Source: Micrococcaceae bacterium
GTDB lineage: Bacteria; Actinomycetota; Actinomycetes; Actinomycetales; Micrococcaceae
Assembly (NCBI GenBank): GCA_025465475.1
Contig: JAODMR010000084.1
Location: forward strand, 19,168-83,167
DNA length: 64,000 nt
Reading direction: 5' to 3'
In this document: one piece after another, positions 25,626-34,617 of the stretch
Position numbering within the stretch: position 1 is the stretch's first letter
Layout: the number at the start of each line of letters is the position of its first letter
Notes under the pieces: generated by a model
Seen by the model: only the letters and a program-made list of their open reading frames with translations
Database searches by the model: none
What the model was told of the DNA's origin: nothing
Translations under genes and position numbers: made by a program

Positions 25626-25842
25626 CTGCCCTTACAGCCGCCGTCGCTGGGGCTGTCACCGCCCTCAAGGGCGCTCTGAGGGCCCGACGGTCCGCCACTC
25701 GAGCCACAACGTGGGAACCCGCCCCAGCGAGGGAGGGCAGTGCGGCCACCGTCCTGCTGCAGTTGGCGGTCTGGCAGCAACAGCTCTAGTCCCGCGAGCA
25801 TCCAACAGGCGCCCGCCTACGCTGGCCAACGCCACGGGCAGC

Positions 25843-26313
25843 CTACGCCGTCGTGTCCGGCCGATCCTGCCGATCCTTACCTTTGGGCGGCTCCGAGTTT
25901 CCCCCGTCACCCATTCCCTCCAGTTTGTTGAACGGTGTTCCGCCGCCCGTCCTGCCGCCGTCGCGTTGCTGGGCGTCCCGCGCGTCGAGCTGGTCCTTCA
26001 GCTGGCGGAGGCGCTCAGCCTCGGCCCGATTGCGGCGCTGCCGTTCCAGGTTACGCAGGAACTCCGGGTCGTCGTCCGGTGCCACAGCCCGACGAGGCGG
26101 TGCCAGCGTGGGCCGGCCACTGGTTTGGGGGACAAAACGAGGCCGGCCGAGGGCAAACCAGAGCACCACTCCGATGACGGGCAGCAACACGATCACGATC
26201 AGCCAGGCGGTCTTGGAGATGCCGCGCACATCCGATGCTGAGCTGCGGGCACAGTCGATGATCCCGTAAATGAAGAGGGCCAACACGAGGATGACCGGAA
26301 AGTAGCGGACCAT
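25843..26313 (-). CDS. PLDc N-terminal domain-containing membrane protein
   Basis: This 156-aa protein begins with two transmembrane helices (VILVLALFIYGIIDCARSS and TAWLIVIVLLPVIGVVLWFALGRPRF), matching the PLDc_N domain of actinobacterial proteins. A charged, Arg/Glu-rich predicted coiled coil (FLRNLERQRRNRAEAERLRQ) follows. It often lies beside menaquinone genes. The function is unknown. TAGAAT sits 5 nt before the ATG. Confidence 0.83.
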   Translation of the reverse strand: MVRYFPVILVLALFIYGIIDCARSSASDVRGISKTAWLIVIVLLPVIGVVLWFALGRPRFVPQTSGRPTLAPPRRAVAPDDDPEFLRNLERQRRNRAEAERLRQLKDQLDARDAQQRDGGRTGGGTPFNKLEGMGDGGNSEPPKGKDRQDRPDTTA

Positions 26314-26363
26314 GATTTATTCTATCGTCCGTAGCAGCACGGAAGGCTCCCAGCTTTGGCGGC

Positions 26364-26369
26364 TAAACT
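26364..26369 (+). promoter_or_regulatory. -10 box (TAAACT), leaderless promoter of the DUF4229 gene
   Basis: TAAACT ends 6 nt before the ATG at 26376. Confidence 0.5.
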
Positions 26370-26375
26370 GTACCA

Positions 26376-26711
26376 ATGGCTTTTTTCAAGTACTTCCTGA
26401 TCCGTGCAGCGGTGTTCCTGCCCCTGCTGGTCGTTTTCCTGCTGCTGGGTCTGGGCGCCATCTTTTCGACGCTGGCGGCCGCGGCCATGGCATTCTGCAT
26501 CAGCTACCTTTTCTTCCGGAAGCAGCGGGATGAGGCCGCAGCCCAGTTGCAGCACCGTTTCTCTGGCAAGGCCAAGCCGCTGCGTTCCGCCATGGAACTG
26601 CGCGACGCCGACGCTGAGGATTCCCTGGTCGATGCCCACCCGGACATCGTGGTGAACTCCGATGCGCGGCCCCCACGGATTATCCCCGGGAAATCACCAG
26701 ACCAAGGGTGA
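26376..26711 (+). CDS. DUF4229 domain-containing membrane protein
   Basis: This 111-aa protein has two adjacent transmembrane helices (residues 5-25 and 28-45), then a charged tail. It matches the DUF4229 family found next to menA in actinobacteria. The last 32 bp overlap the 3' end of the convergent menA gene, so the two transcripts are partly antisense. The function is unknown. Confidence 0.8.
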   Translation: MAFFKYFLIRAAVFLPLLVVFLLLGLGAIFSTLAAAAMAFCISYLFFRKQRDEAAAQLQHRFSGKAKPLRSAMELRDADAEDSLVDAHPDIVVNSDARPPRIIPGKSPDQG

Positions 26712-27558
26712 ACAAAACGCTGTAACCCAGGTTGATCAGCCCCGTCTGCTTGAGCACGGGGATCAGTTCCTGGCGCTGCGTTCCTGAGAGCATCCGCCGG
26801 GAGGGCATCACGCAGATCGGAAGCAGCAGCAGCACCAGCAGGATGGCTGGTTTTGCCGGTGCCAGAACCAGCACCAGCAGCAGCGCCACGGCAAGCATGG
26901 CCACGTAGCTCCTGCGGGCATTCCGATCACCCAGCCGAACGGCCAACGTCCGTTTGCCCACCAGGCTGTCAGTGGGTATGTCACGGACGTTGTTGGCCAT
27001 CAGCAGCGCGTCAGCGATCAGGCCCGTGCCGATGGCACCGATCACGGACGGAAGGCTGACGGTTCCGGCCTGCGTATACGTGGTGCCCAGGGTCGCCACC
27101 AGACCGAAGAACACGAAGACGAACACGTCGCCCAGGCCCAGGTAGCCGTAGGGGTTTTTGCCGCCGGTGTAACCCCACGCCGCGAGCACGCAGCCGGCAC
27201 CGATCAGCAGGAGCCACCAGGCCTGGGAGAGCAGGACCAGTCCGAGCCCGGCCAGCATGGCGACGCCGAACGCGGCGAACGCGGCCAGCTTCACCTGTCG
27301 GGGGCTCGCCGCTCCCGAACCGACCAGGCGCAGCGGCCCCACCCGTACATCATCCGTTCCGCGGATGCCGTCCGAGTAGTCGTTGGCGTAGTTGACCCCC
27401 ACCTGCAGCAGGAGTGCGACGACGGCGGCCAGGATGGCGTTGACCGGCTTGAAAGCGTGCAGGTCATAGGCGGCGGCTGATCCGATCAGCACCGGTGCCA
27501 CAGCCATCGGCAGGGTGCGCAGCCGTGCCCCTTCGATCCATTGACCAGCAGTGGCCAC
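26680..27558 (-). CDS. menA: 1,4-dihydroxy-2-naphthoate polyprenyltransferase MenA
   Basis: This 292-aa UbiA-type membrane prenyltransferase has nine predicted helices. The first Asp-rich motif is NYANDYSDGIRGTDD (Mg-diphosphate site), and MANNVRDIPTDSLVGKRTLAVRLG provides the second. It joins the polyprenyl tail to DHNA to make demethylmenaquinone. The start is GTG, with GAGGAG 7 nt upstream. It sits downstream of menE on the same strand. Confidence 0.94.
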   Translation of the reverse strand: MATAGQWIEGARLRTLPMAVAPVLIGSAAAYDLHAFKPVNAILAAVVALLLQVGVNYANDYSDGIRGTDDVRVGPLRLVGSGAASPRQVKLAAFAAFGVAMLAGLGLVLLSQAWWLLLIGAGCVLAAWGYTGGKNPYGYLGLGDVFVFVFFGLVATLGTTYTQAGTVSLPSVIGAIGTGLIADALLMANNVRDIPTDSLVGKRTLAVRLGDRNARRSYVAMLAVALLLVLVLAPAKPAILLVLLLLPICVMPSRRMLSGTQRQELIPVLKQTGLINLGYSVLFTLGLVISRG

Positions 27559-27624
27559 AGTTCAACTCCTCTAGTGGTGTGGCCCGTCCGGTAGGTGCCG
27601 GTGGGCGCAGTTTGACGGCGGCCG

Positions 27625-28773
27625 TTAGGCGTCGGTGGCGGCCAGCAGCCTCTGCAGCAGTTGCCGGTCGGGCTTTCCGGTGGCCAGCAGCGGGATTTCC
27701 GGCACAAACAGCACGGACTTGGGAATAGCGTGGGCTTCCAACAGGCCAGCCAACCCGGCCAGCAGCTCTTCCCGCGAACAGGCGCCGGCGACCGCGGCGC
27801 AAACACGCTGCCCCCACTCGGGGTCGTCAACACCAGCCACGAAGGCGTCCCGGACGCCGGGAACGAGCCGGATCCGGTCGGCCACCCGTTGCGCGGAGAC
27901 CTTGAGCCCACCGGTGATGATTACATCATCCAGCCGGCCCAGCACCCGCAGCGTCCCGTCCTCGGCCCATTCGCCTTCGTCATCAGTGCGGTACCAGGCC
28001 AGCGGGCCATCCTCCGTCTCTTCGAGCGCGAACGCCTGCTCCGTCAGCTCTGGGGCTTTGAGGTATCCGGAGGCGATGGTGTCACCGCCGAGCCAGATTC
28101 GTCCCTCGCGGAGGGAAACCTGAACTCCTTCCAGCGGTACCCCGTCGTAAACGCAGCCGCCCGCCGTTTCGCTCGAACCATAGGTGGTCACGACACGAAC
28201 CCCTGCCTGCCGTGCCCGGTCCAGCAGCCCCTCGCTGATCGGGGATCCACCCAACAGCACCGCCTGGAACCGGCGCAGCACGCCGAGGGTTTCCGGCGTG
28301 GGGTCGGCCAGCAGCCGCTCCAGCTGGGTGGGCACCAGGGAGGTGTACCGGATGCGGTCTGTCATCTCCAGCGCTGAAGCAGTGAACGCTTCGGCGGTGA
28401 AACCGTTGGTGGTGTCCACGGACTCCGGACGCGTGCCGGCGAACAGCGAACGCACCAGGACCTGGACGCCTGCCACGTAGTGCACCGGCAAGGCCAGCAG
28501 CCACTGCCCCTCGCCACCCAGGGCAATGGCAGTACCCATGGAGGACGCCGCCAGGGCGTCAACGCTCAGCTGTGTCTGCTTGGGTTGGCCGGTGGACCCG
28601 GACGTCGAGACCACGACGGCGATCGGAGAGTCGGTGCGGACCAGGGGCCCGGCGTCGGGCAGCAGCTCAACCAGCGGCTCGCTGCTGCCGTCGGTCGGCG
28701 GGCCGAGCCGGACAGCGGGGCCGTCACCGGCCAGGGCGGCGGCCAGGACTTTCAGGAGGGGATCCACGTTCAT
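27625..28773 (-). CDS. menE: o-succinylbenzoate-CoA ligase MenE
   Basis: This 382-aa acyl-CoA synthetase is shorter than typical AMP-binding enzymes, as actinobacterial MenE usually is. It has the ATP motif AVVVSTSGSTGQPKQTQLS, TYGSSETAGGCVYDG, and the C-terminal LGRLDDVIITGGLKVS hinge. It activates o-succinylbenzoate with CoA for MenB, encoded 8 bp upstream in the same operon. Confidence 0.93.
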   Translation of the reverse strand: MNVDPLLKVLAAALAGDGPAVRLGPPTDGSSEPLVELLPDAGPLVRTDSPIAVVVSTSGSTGQPKQTQLSVDALAASSMGTAIALGGEGQWLLALPVHYVAGVQVLVRSLFAGTRPESVDTTNGFTAEAFTASALEMTDRIRYTSLVPTQLERLLADPTPETLGVLRRFQAVLLGGSPISEGLLDRARQAGVRVVTTYGSSETAGGCVYDGVPLEGVQVSLREGRIWLGGDTIASGYLKAPELTEQAFALEETEDGPLAWYRTDDEGEWAEDGTLRVLGRLDDVIITGGLKVSAQRVADRIRLVPGVRDAFVAGVDDPEWGQRVCAAVAGACSREELLAGLAGLLEAHAIPKSVLFVPEIPLLATGKPDRQLLQRLLAATDA

Positions 28774-28781
28774 GCCAGGTC

Positions 28782-29762
28782 CTAGAAGTAGTAGGGGAAG
28801 CGGGACCAGTCCGGATCGCGTTTTTCCAGGAACGCTTCCTTACCCTCCACCGCTTCGTCCGTCATGTAGGCCAGGCGGGTCGCTTCACCGGCGAACACCT
28901 GTTGGCCCGCCAGCCCGTCGTCGGCCAGGTTGAAGGCAAACTTCAGCATCCGCAGTGCCTGAGGCGATTGACGGGCGATGTCCGCGGCATACTCCAGGGC
29001 AACCTGTTCCAGTCGCTCATGGTCGACCACCTCATTCACCGCCCCCATCCGATACATGTCGTCAGCGGAATATGGGCGCGCGAGGAAAAAGATTTCACGG
29101 GCTGCTTTCTGGCCGATCTGCCGGGCCAGCAGGGCCGAGCCGTAGCCGGCGTCGAAGGATCCCACCGTCGCGTCCGTTTGCTTGAACTTGCCGTGCTCAC
29201 GGGAGGCGATGGTCAGGTCGGCCACGACGTGCAGGGAGTGACCTCCTCCGGCCGCCCAGCCGTTCACGACGGCGATGACCACCTTGGGCATGGTGCGGAT
29301 GAGCCGTTGCACCTCCAGGATGTGGAGCCGACCGGCGCGGGCAGGGTCAATGGTTTCGCGGGTCTCACCTTCGGCATACCGATAGCCGTCCCGGCCGCGG
29401 ATGCGCTGGTCGCCGCCGGAGCAGAAGGAATGTCCGCCGTCTTTCGGTGACGGCCCGTTACCCGTGAGGAGCACGGTCGCCACGTCCGGAGTCATCCGCG
29501 CATGATCCAGCGCCCGGTACAGCTCGTCGACGGTTCCCGGCCGGAAGGCGTTACGCACCTCGGGGCGGTTGAAAGCAATCCGCACGGTGGGCAGGTCCCG
29601 GACCACGTCACCGTCGGCGTTCCGCTCCACCTGGCGGTGATAGGTGATGTCGGCCAGGTTCTCGAAGCCGGATACAAGCCGCCACTGCTGCGGATCGAAG
29701 ATGTCCGACACGCGGTCGGGGAGCCCTGAGCCGGCGGGCGCGGCGGTATCTGCACTGGTCAC
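28782..29762 (-). CDS. menB: 1,4-dihydroxy-2-naphthoyl-CoA synthase MenB
   Basis: This 326-aa crotonase-fold enzyme has the oxyanion and active-site regions GGHSFCSGGDQRIRGRDGY, VNGWAAGGGHSLHVVADLTIAS, and TDATVGSFDAGYGSALLARQIG. It cyclises o-succinylbenzoyl-CoA. The start is GTG, with TAAACT 7 nt upstream, so transcription is probably leaderless. It heads the menB-menE(-menA) operon. Confidence 0.95.
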   Translation of the reverse strand: MTSADTAAPAGSGLPDRVSDIFDPQQWRLVSGFENLADITYHRQVERNADGDVVRDLPTVRIAFNRPEVRNAFRPGTVDELYRALDHARMTPDVATVLLTGNGPSPKDGGHSFCSGGDQRIRGRDGYRYAEGETRETIDPARAGRLHILEVQRLIRTMPKVVIAVVNGWAAGGGHSLHVVADLTIASREHGKFKQTDATVGSFDAGYGSALLARQIGQKAAREIFFLARPYSADDMYRMGAVNEVVDHERLEQVALEYAADIARQSPQALRMLKFAFNLADDGLAGQQVFAGEATRLAYMTDEAVEGKEAFLEKRDPDWSRFPYYF

Positions 29763-29769
29763 GCTTACG

Positions 29770-29775
29770 AGTTTA
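29770..29775 (-). promoter_or_regulatory. -10 box (TAAACT), leaderless promoter of menB
   Basis: TAAACT on the minus strand ends 7 nt before the menB GTG start. Confidence 0.5.
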
Positions 29776-29819
29776 GCCGCCGGACTGCAGGCCTCCCGCC
29801 GGGCAAAAAGCCCCGGACG

Positions 29820-30302
29820 TCAGGAGATGCAGAACTCGTTGCCCTCCGGATCGGCCATCGTGAACCAGGCGTGCGGTCCCTGGCTGGATTCCCAGAGAAA
29901 GGTGGCGCCGCGGGCAAGGAGCCGGTCCCGGACAGCTTCTTTGCTGCTGTCGGTGGTGCCGCCAGTTCCGGAGTCGGCACCATCGTTGGAGGGTGAGCGA
30001 AGGTCGACGTCCCAGTGCACCCGGTTTTTTACTGTCTTTGGCTCAGGCACCACTTGGAACAGGATTCGTTGGCGGGGCCGCTTACCCACCTGGTCAGTTG
30101 GACAGATGGCCGCCCCCGGTCTCCAGACCAACTGGCCCTTGTGCACCATGGTTTCCTCCTCCGTGGCGAAGCCCTGGTCGACCATCGAGCGGATGAAGTC
30201 CGCGTCACTGGGTTCCACGGACCAGCCAAGGGTTTCGGCCCACCAGTCAGCCTGGGCGTGAGGGTCGGCGGCGTCAACGACGATCTGCAGTGAGTAACTC
30301 AT
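29820..30302 (-). CDS. VOC family protein (glyoxalase/bleomycin-resistance fold)
   Basis: This protein of about 160 aa begins MSYSLQIVVDAADPHAQADWWAETLGW and ends WFTMADPEGNEFCIS, the two hallmarks of the vicinal oxygen chelate fold. The substrate is unknown. The ATG at 30302 is chosen over a longer frame because TAGGGT lies 7 nt before it. Confidence 0.82.
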   Translation of the reverse strand: MSYSLQIVVDAADPHAQADWWAETLGWSVEPSDADFIRSMVDQGFATEEETMVHKGQLVWRPGAAICPTDQVGKRPRQRILFQVVPEPKTVKNRVHWDVDLRSPSNDGADSGTGGTTDSSKEAVRDRLLARGATFLWESSQGPHAWFTMADPEGNEFCIS

Positions 30303-30420
30303 GCAGCCGACCCTAGGGGTGGCCGACGCTGGCGGAAAGGGCTCTGCGGACAATTTTTGTCCGGATAGGAACTGTTTCCTCTGCCGGTCCCTGGATTGCC
30401 CTGACAGGGTGCCCGGCAGC

Positions 30421-31170
30421 TCAGGGGGAGAGCAGCTCCACGGGGAGCGTATAAATCAGGACCACCGCCAGGAGGTTCTTCCCGGCGTGCACCAGATAAG
30501 AGAACATCAGGTTCCGACCCGAGAGCAGATACGCGCCCACCAGCGTGACGCCCATGGCAAGATACGGCAGCAGCGCCGGCAGCGTCAGGCCTTCCTTGCC
30601 CAGCACATGCACGGCCGCAAATAGCAGCACGGACAGGGCGCAGCACAGCCACACGTTAACGTGCCGGCTGAGCTTGCCAATGAGCAGATGCCGGAAAATG
30701 TACTCCTCCACGAAGGGGCCGAGCAGCACGACGACGGGGATCATCAGCCAGGCCGGCACCGACTTCATCAGCGCCTCCAATCCCTGCTGGTTGACGGTGG
30801 GCTGCAGGGGCCCGGTCATTGCAGCGAGCAGTGCCGTGAGCAGCAGCATCGCCACGATGGCGAGCACGGCCATCGCGGTCGTGAAGAACGGACGGCGGGC
30901 CAAAACGCGCACGCACGGCACCACAAAGCTCCACGCAGCGTATCCGGCGCCGGCTGCCAGCAACGCGTACGTTCCCAGGTTCAGCAGGTAGGTGCGGCTA
31001 ACCGGATCGGGCACCAGCCGGTCCAACCCCGGCACCTGTGTTGCGGGCAGGAGTACAAACAGCCCGGCGAGCAGCAGGTAGAGCGTGCCCGGTACGGCGT
31101 CGGCAGCCGAAAATCGCCAGGAAATCCGCGCAGGGGAGCCTACTCCGGTTTCAGGGCGTCGACCTTTCAT
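30421..31170 (-). CDS. CPBP family intramembrane metalloprotease
   Basis: This 249-aa protein has about seven helices, the CPBP/Abi motif 1 VEEYIFRHLL (Glu-Glu-x-x-x-Arg), a later FAAVHVLG His motif, and a third His-containing helix (SYLVHAGKNLLAVVL). It is related to Rce1/CaaX proteases and bacteriocin-immunity proteins; the substrate is unknown. The start at 31170 is supported by TACGCT 7 nt upstream. Confidence 0.86.
   Translation of the reverse strand: MKGRRPETGVGSPARISWRFSAADAVPGTLYLLLAGLFVLLPATQVPGLDRLVPDPVSRTYLLNLGTYALLAAGAGYAAWSFVVPCVRVLARRPFFTTAMAVLAIVAMLLLTALLAAMTGPLQPTVNQQGLEALMKSVPAWLMIPVVVLLGPFVEEYIFRHLLIGKLSRHVNVWLCCALSVLLFAAVHVLGKEGLTLPALLPYLAMGVTLVGAYLLSGRNLMFSYLVHAGKNLLAVVLIYTLPVELLSP
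31078..31083 (+). other. No promoter assigned at this position (internal to the CPBP gene)
   Basis: This short stretch lies inside the CPBP coding region and shows no separate function. The real -10 box of the gene (TACGCT on the minus strand) is at 31178-31183, 7 nt before its ATG. Confidence 0.1.
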
Positions 31171-31177
31171 GGGTTTC

Positions 31178-31183
31178 AGCGTA
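31178..31183 (-). promoter_or_regulatory. -10 box (TACGCT), leaderless promoter of the CPBP gene
   Basis: TACGCT on the minus strand ends 7 nt before the ATG at 31170. Confidence 0.5.
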
Positions 31184-31346
31184 GCCCGGGCACCCCCGCA
31201 GGCATGCGGTGGCAGTGAGCCGAAACACAACAGCCGATCCACTGGGCTAAACTGGGATGGTTTTTGCGCCGGTCAGGACCGCCATCGAAGCCGGTTCCGC
31301 AGTGCGTCCGGGCAGGAACTTACCGCACCAAACCAAAGGAATACGT

Positions 31347-32804
31347 GTGTCCAACGAGCTGACCGAACAACAGCAGCTGCTGGCCGAAGGCCAGGATGCC
31401 TCCAGCACCATCTCCGCCGAGGGCTACCACAAGACACTGTCCCGCCGGCACGTCACCATGATCGCCATGGGTGGCGCCATCGGCGTCGGACTGTTCATGG
31501 GCGCCGGCGGCCGACTGGCCAGCACCGGCCCGGCCCTGATCTTCTCCTACGCCGTTGCAGGGGTCATCGCCTACCTGCTGATGCGGGCACTGGGCGAGCT
31601 CATCATGTACCGGCAGACCTCCGGCTCCTTCGTCTCCTACGCCGGGGAACTGTTCGGTTCCAAGGGCGCTTACCTCTCCGGCTGGATGTACTTCATCAAC
31701 TGGGCCATGACCGGCATCGCCGAGCTCATCGCCATCGGCCTGTACTTTCAATTCTTCTTTCCCAACGTCCCGGTGGAACTGAGCGCCATCTGCGCCCTGG
31801 TGCTGCTGGTCGCCGTCAACCTCTTCAGCGTCAAGGCCTTCGGCGAGTTCGAGTTCTGGGCTTCGTGCCTCAAGGTCGGTGCCATCGTGCTGTTCCTGAT
31901 CGTCGGCACCGTCATGGTGGTCGGCAACGCCCAGATCGGGAACGGGAACGCGTCGGTGTCCAACCTGTTCGCCGGTGACGGCGGAATGTTCCCCAAGGGC
32001 GCCCTGGTGATGATCCTGGTCCTGAACGCCGTCATCTTTGCCTACAACGCCATCGAACTGGTCGGCATCACAGCCGGTGAAATGCAGCACCCGGAACGCG
32101 AAGTGCCCAAGGCGATCCGCGCCGTCGTGCTGCGCATCGTGGTCTTCTACGTCGGATCCGTGACCCTGCTGGCCATGCTGATGCCCTCTGACCACTACAA
32201 GTCAGGCGAAAGCCCCTTCGTCACGGTCTTCGGGCAGATGGGACTGGGCTGGGTGGGTTCCATCATGAACATGGTGGTCATCACGGCTGCACTATCATCC
32301 TGCAACTCCGGCCTGTACTCGATTGGGCGCATCTTCCGCACCATGGCCAACAACGGGCACGCCCCGCAATGGCTGACCAAAATGTCTTCCCGTCACGTCC
32401 CGTACGCGGCGATCCTGAGCATTGGGGCCGTCTACCTGGTCGGCATCCTGCTCAACATTTGGCTGGGTGGCTCGCATGCCTTCGACCTGGCCCTGAACAC
32501 GGCATCCATCGGGGTGATCTTCACCTGGGGATCAATCTTTGCCTGCCAAATCATGCTGCGCAAGAAGAAGGGCAAGGTCTCCAGCCTGCCGATGCCCGGG
32601 TCCCCGTGGACCAGCTGGGCCGGCCTGATCGCGCTGCTGCTCATCGCCGTGCTTATCGGCTTTGACACGATGACCAGCAGCACGGGCGAGGTGTTCCTGC
32701 TCGGCCTCTGGACCCTGGCCACGGTGCCGTTCTTCGCCGTCGTGCTGTGGCTGGGCTGGACCAAGGTCAAGCACAACAAGCCCCGGAACCAGCTCTACAG
32801 CTAA
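31347..32804 (+). CDS. APC-superfamily amino acid permease
   Basis: This 485-aa permease has twelve predicted helices. The first is MIAMGGAIGVGLFMGAGG, the substrate-backbone-binding loop of the AAT family, and EVPKAIRAVVLRIVVFYVGS also matches that family. It is a proton-coupled amino acid importer related to AnsP/GabP/CycA; specificity is not assignable. The GTG start at 31347 follows AAAGGA, while the frame stays open further upstream. Confidence 0.91.
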   Translation: MSNELTEQQQLLAEGQDASSTISAEGYHKTLSRRHVTMIAMGGAIGVGLFMGAGGRLASTGPALIFSYAVAGVIAYLLMRALGELIMYRQTSGSFVSYAGELFGSKGAYLSGWMYFINWAMTGIAELIAIGLYFQFFFPNVPVELSAICALVLLVAVNLFSVKAFGEFEFWASCLKVGAIVLFLIVGTVMVVGNAQIGNGNASVSNLFAGDGGMFPKGALVMILVLNAVIFAYNAIELVGITAGEMQHPEREVPKAIRAVVLRIVVFYVGSVTLLAMLMPSDHYKSGESPFVTVFGQMGLGWVGSIMNMVVITAALSSCNSGLYSIGRIFRTMANNGHAPQWLTKMSSRHVPYAAILSIGAVYLVGILLNIWLGGSHAFDLALNTASIGVIFTWGSIFACQIMLRKKKGKVSSLPMPGSPWTSWAGLIALLLIAVLIGFDTMTSSTGEVFLLGLWTLATVPFFAVVLWLGWTKVKHNKPRNQLYS

Positions 32805-32809
32805 CCGCC

Positions 32810-33502
32810 ATGCCTGCCGTGGATTGGGAAGGAGCGGTGAACGCCCGGCATCTGCTGGGCGACATCTACCGCATGGGCCGCAGTGAATGGGTCACCGCGG
32901 CAGGCTGGCAGCAGGCGTACGACGACGGTATCCGGACCGTCGTCGACCTGCGTAATCCCACCGAACGCGGCCCCCGGCCGACGGACCCCGCACAGGACCG
33001 GCTCGTGCTGGAACGCTTCACGGTGCTGAACTGCCCCACGGAGGAGCCGGACCGGAACGGATTCTCCGATCAGCCGTTGCCGTACCTGAACCACCCACGC
33101 TCCTACGCGGACTATCTCCGGCGCTTTCCCGGCCCCATCGTCGGCGTGCTGAAAACGCTGGCAACCGCACCCGGCGCCGTGGTCATCCACTGTTCGGCCG
33201 GCAGGGACCGGACCGGACTGATCTCCACCCTGTTGCTCCTGCTGGCCGGCGTACCGGAGCAGGTGGGCAGCCAATATGAGCTCGGTATGCGTGGCATCAA
33301 TGAATGGCACCGGATCAGTCCTGTCCGGCACCCGTATGAGCGGCATCTGTCTGCTGACGAGCTGGAGGAGGAGCTGGCCGGGCGTCTGCTCGCCTTGGCG
33401 CAGTTCCAGTCGACCCTGAATGCCGAGGCCTTCCTGCGGGCCCATGGCCTCACCGACCAGGAGCTGGCATCCCTGCGCCGACGCCTGGGGATATCCCACT
33501 AG
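32810..33502 (+). CDS. Tyrosine-protein phosphatase family protein
   Basis: This 230-aa protein has the CX5R phosphatase loop HCSAGRDRTG (Cys128, Arg134) and the upstream VVDLRNPTERG strand typical of bacterial PtpB-like tyrosine/lipid phosphatases. The start lies 5 bp after the permease stop. It is followed by a GNAT gene with its own promoter. Confidence 0.87.
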   Translation: MPAVDWEGAVNARHLLGDIYRMGRSEWVTAAGWQQAYDDGIRTVVDLRNPTERGPRPTDPAQDRLVLERFTVLNCPTEEPDRNGFSDQPLPYLNHPRSYADYLRRFPGPIVGVLKTLATAPGAVVIHCSAGRDRTGLISTLLLLLAGVPEQVGSQYELGMRGINEWHRISPVRHPYERHLSADELEEELAGRLLALAQFQSTLNAEAFLRAHGLTDQELASLRRRLGISH

Positions 33503-33505
33503 GCT
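33500..33505 (+). promoter_or_regulatory. -10 box (TAGGCT), leaderless promoter of the GNAT gene
   Basis: TAGGCT overlaps the stop codon of the phosphatase and ends 7 nt before the ATG at 33513. Confidence 0.45.
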
Positions 33506-33512
33506 TGGCGGA

Positions 33513-34109
33513 ATGGACAGCATGCTTGACCCCGTCACACTGACCGGGCGCCTGGTCACCCTGGAACCACTGCACCGCGATCACGAAAGCGGGCTCGCGG
33601 AAGCGGTACGCGACGGTGAGCTGTGGAACCTTTGGTACACCAGCGTGCCGCGGCCAGAGGACATGGCGGCCGAAATTGACCGTCGGCTGGCCCGTGCTGC
33701 GGCCGGTCAGATGCTTCCTTTCGCCACCCGTCGGAACAGCGACGGCCGCCTGATCGGCATGACTTCCTACTGCAGCATTGATCCGGATGTGCCACGTGTG
33801 GAGATCGGTTACACCTGGAACGCCCGTAGCGCCCAGGGGACCGGCACCAACCCGGAATCCAAGCGGCTGCTCCTGGCCCACGCCTTCGACACGCTCGGAT
33901 GCGAAGCTGTGTGCTTCGTCACCCATTGGATGAATCAGCAGTCCCGTGCAGCGATCGCCCGCCTGGGTGCGAAACAGGACGGCGTGCTCCGCGCCCACCG
34001 CCGCAGCGCCAACGGATCACTGCGCGATTCGGTGATTTTTTCGATCCTCCGCTCCGAGTGGCCGATGGTTCGCGCCGGTTTGGATCTGCGGTTGTCGGCA
34101 CGCCCCTAG
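33513..34109 (+). CDS. GNAT family N-acetyltransferase (RimJ/RimL-like)
   Basis: This 198-aa protein has LTGRLVTLEPLHRDHESGLAEAV at the start and IGYTWNARSAQGTGTNPESKRLLLAHAFD, then VTHWMNQQSRAAIARLGAKQDGVLRAHR. That is the order seen in RimL-type acetyltransferases that act on protein N-termini or small molecules. The target is unknown. Confidence 0.85.
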   Translation: MDSMLDPVTLTGRLVTLEPLHRDHESGLAEAVRDGELWNLWYTSVPRPEDMAAEIDRRLARAAAGQMLPFATRRNSDGRLIGMTSYCSIDPDVPRVEIGYTWNARSAQGTGTNPESKRLLLAHAFDTLGCEAVCFVTHWMNQQSRAAIARLGAKQDGVLRAHRRSANGSLRDSVIFSILRSEWPMVRAGLDLRLSARP

Positions 34110-34197
34110 GTGTTCCCCACGCGCTCTTAAGGGCCAGGAAAGGGGGGTCCTTTTTCCTGGGTCCGGCGTAAAATCGTGCCCGTAGGAGGTGGCTTAG

Positions 34198-34605
34198 ATG
34201 AGTCTAGTTTTGGACAAAGCCATCACGATCCTGCCGGTCGATGACGCCGCCCGGGCCCGTTCGTTTTATACGGAAAAGCTTGGGCTGCCGCACCGCGGTA
34301 CGGCGAGCGATGGAAGCGATTTACTCGGCAACGACGGCGGTCCCATGCTGCAGTTGATGCCGGTCAGTGACGGGGTGCATTCCGCCCACACCGCACTGAG
34401 CTTTGAAGTTCCGGACGTTGAAGCAACGGTCCGTGACCTGGGTACGGCGGGTGTTCGGTTCGAGGACTATGACCTGCCGGACCTTAAAACGGAGAACCAC
34501 ATCTGCACCACGGACTCCGAAAAGTGCGCCTGGTTCAAGGACAGCGAGGGTAATTTCCTTTGCCTGCACCAGGACCTGACGTCGTCACCGGAATACTCGG
34601 TCTAA
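34198..34605 (+). CDS. VOC family protein
   Basis: This 135-aa single VOC domain starts AITILPVDDAARARSFYTEKLGLP and ends CAWFKDSEGNFLCLHQDL. It resembles small glyoxalase-like proteins of unknown substrate. AGGAGG precedes the ATG. Confidence 0.84.
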   Translation: MSLVLDKAITILPVDDAARARSFYTEKLGLPHRGTASDGSDLLGNDGGPMLQLMPVSDGVHSAHTALSFEVPDVEATVRDLGTAGVRFEDYDLPDLKTENHICTTDSEKCAWFKDSEGNFLCLHQDLTSSPEYSV

Positions 34606-34617
34606 GCGGACGCAAAT

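Noticed and set aside
25565..25789. 74-codon open frame overlapping the stop of the NtaA-like gene
   Set aside because: It runs through a strong 13-bp GC hairpin that looks like the operon terminator, and its product is Ala/Arg-rich without recognisable motifs.
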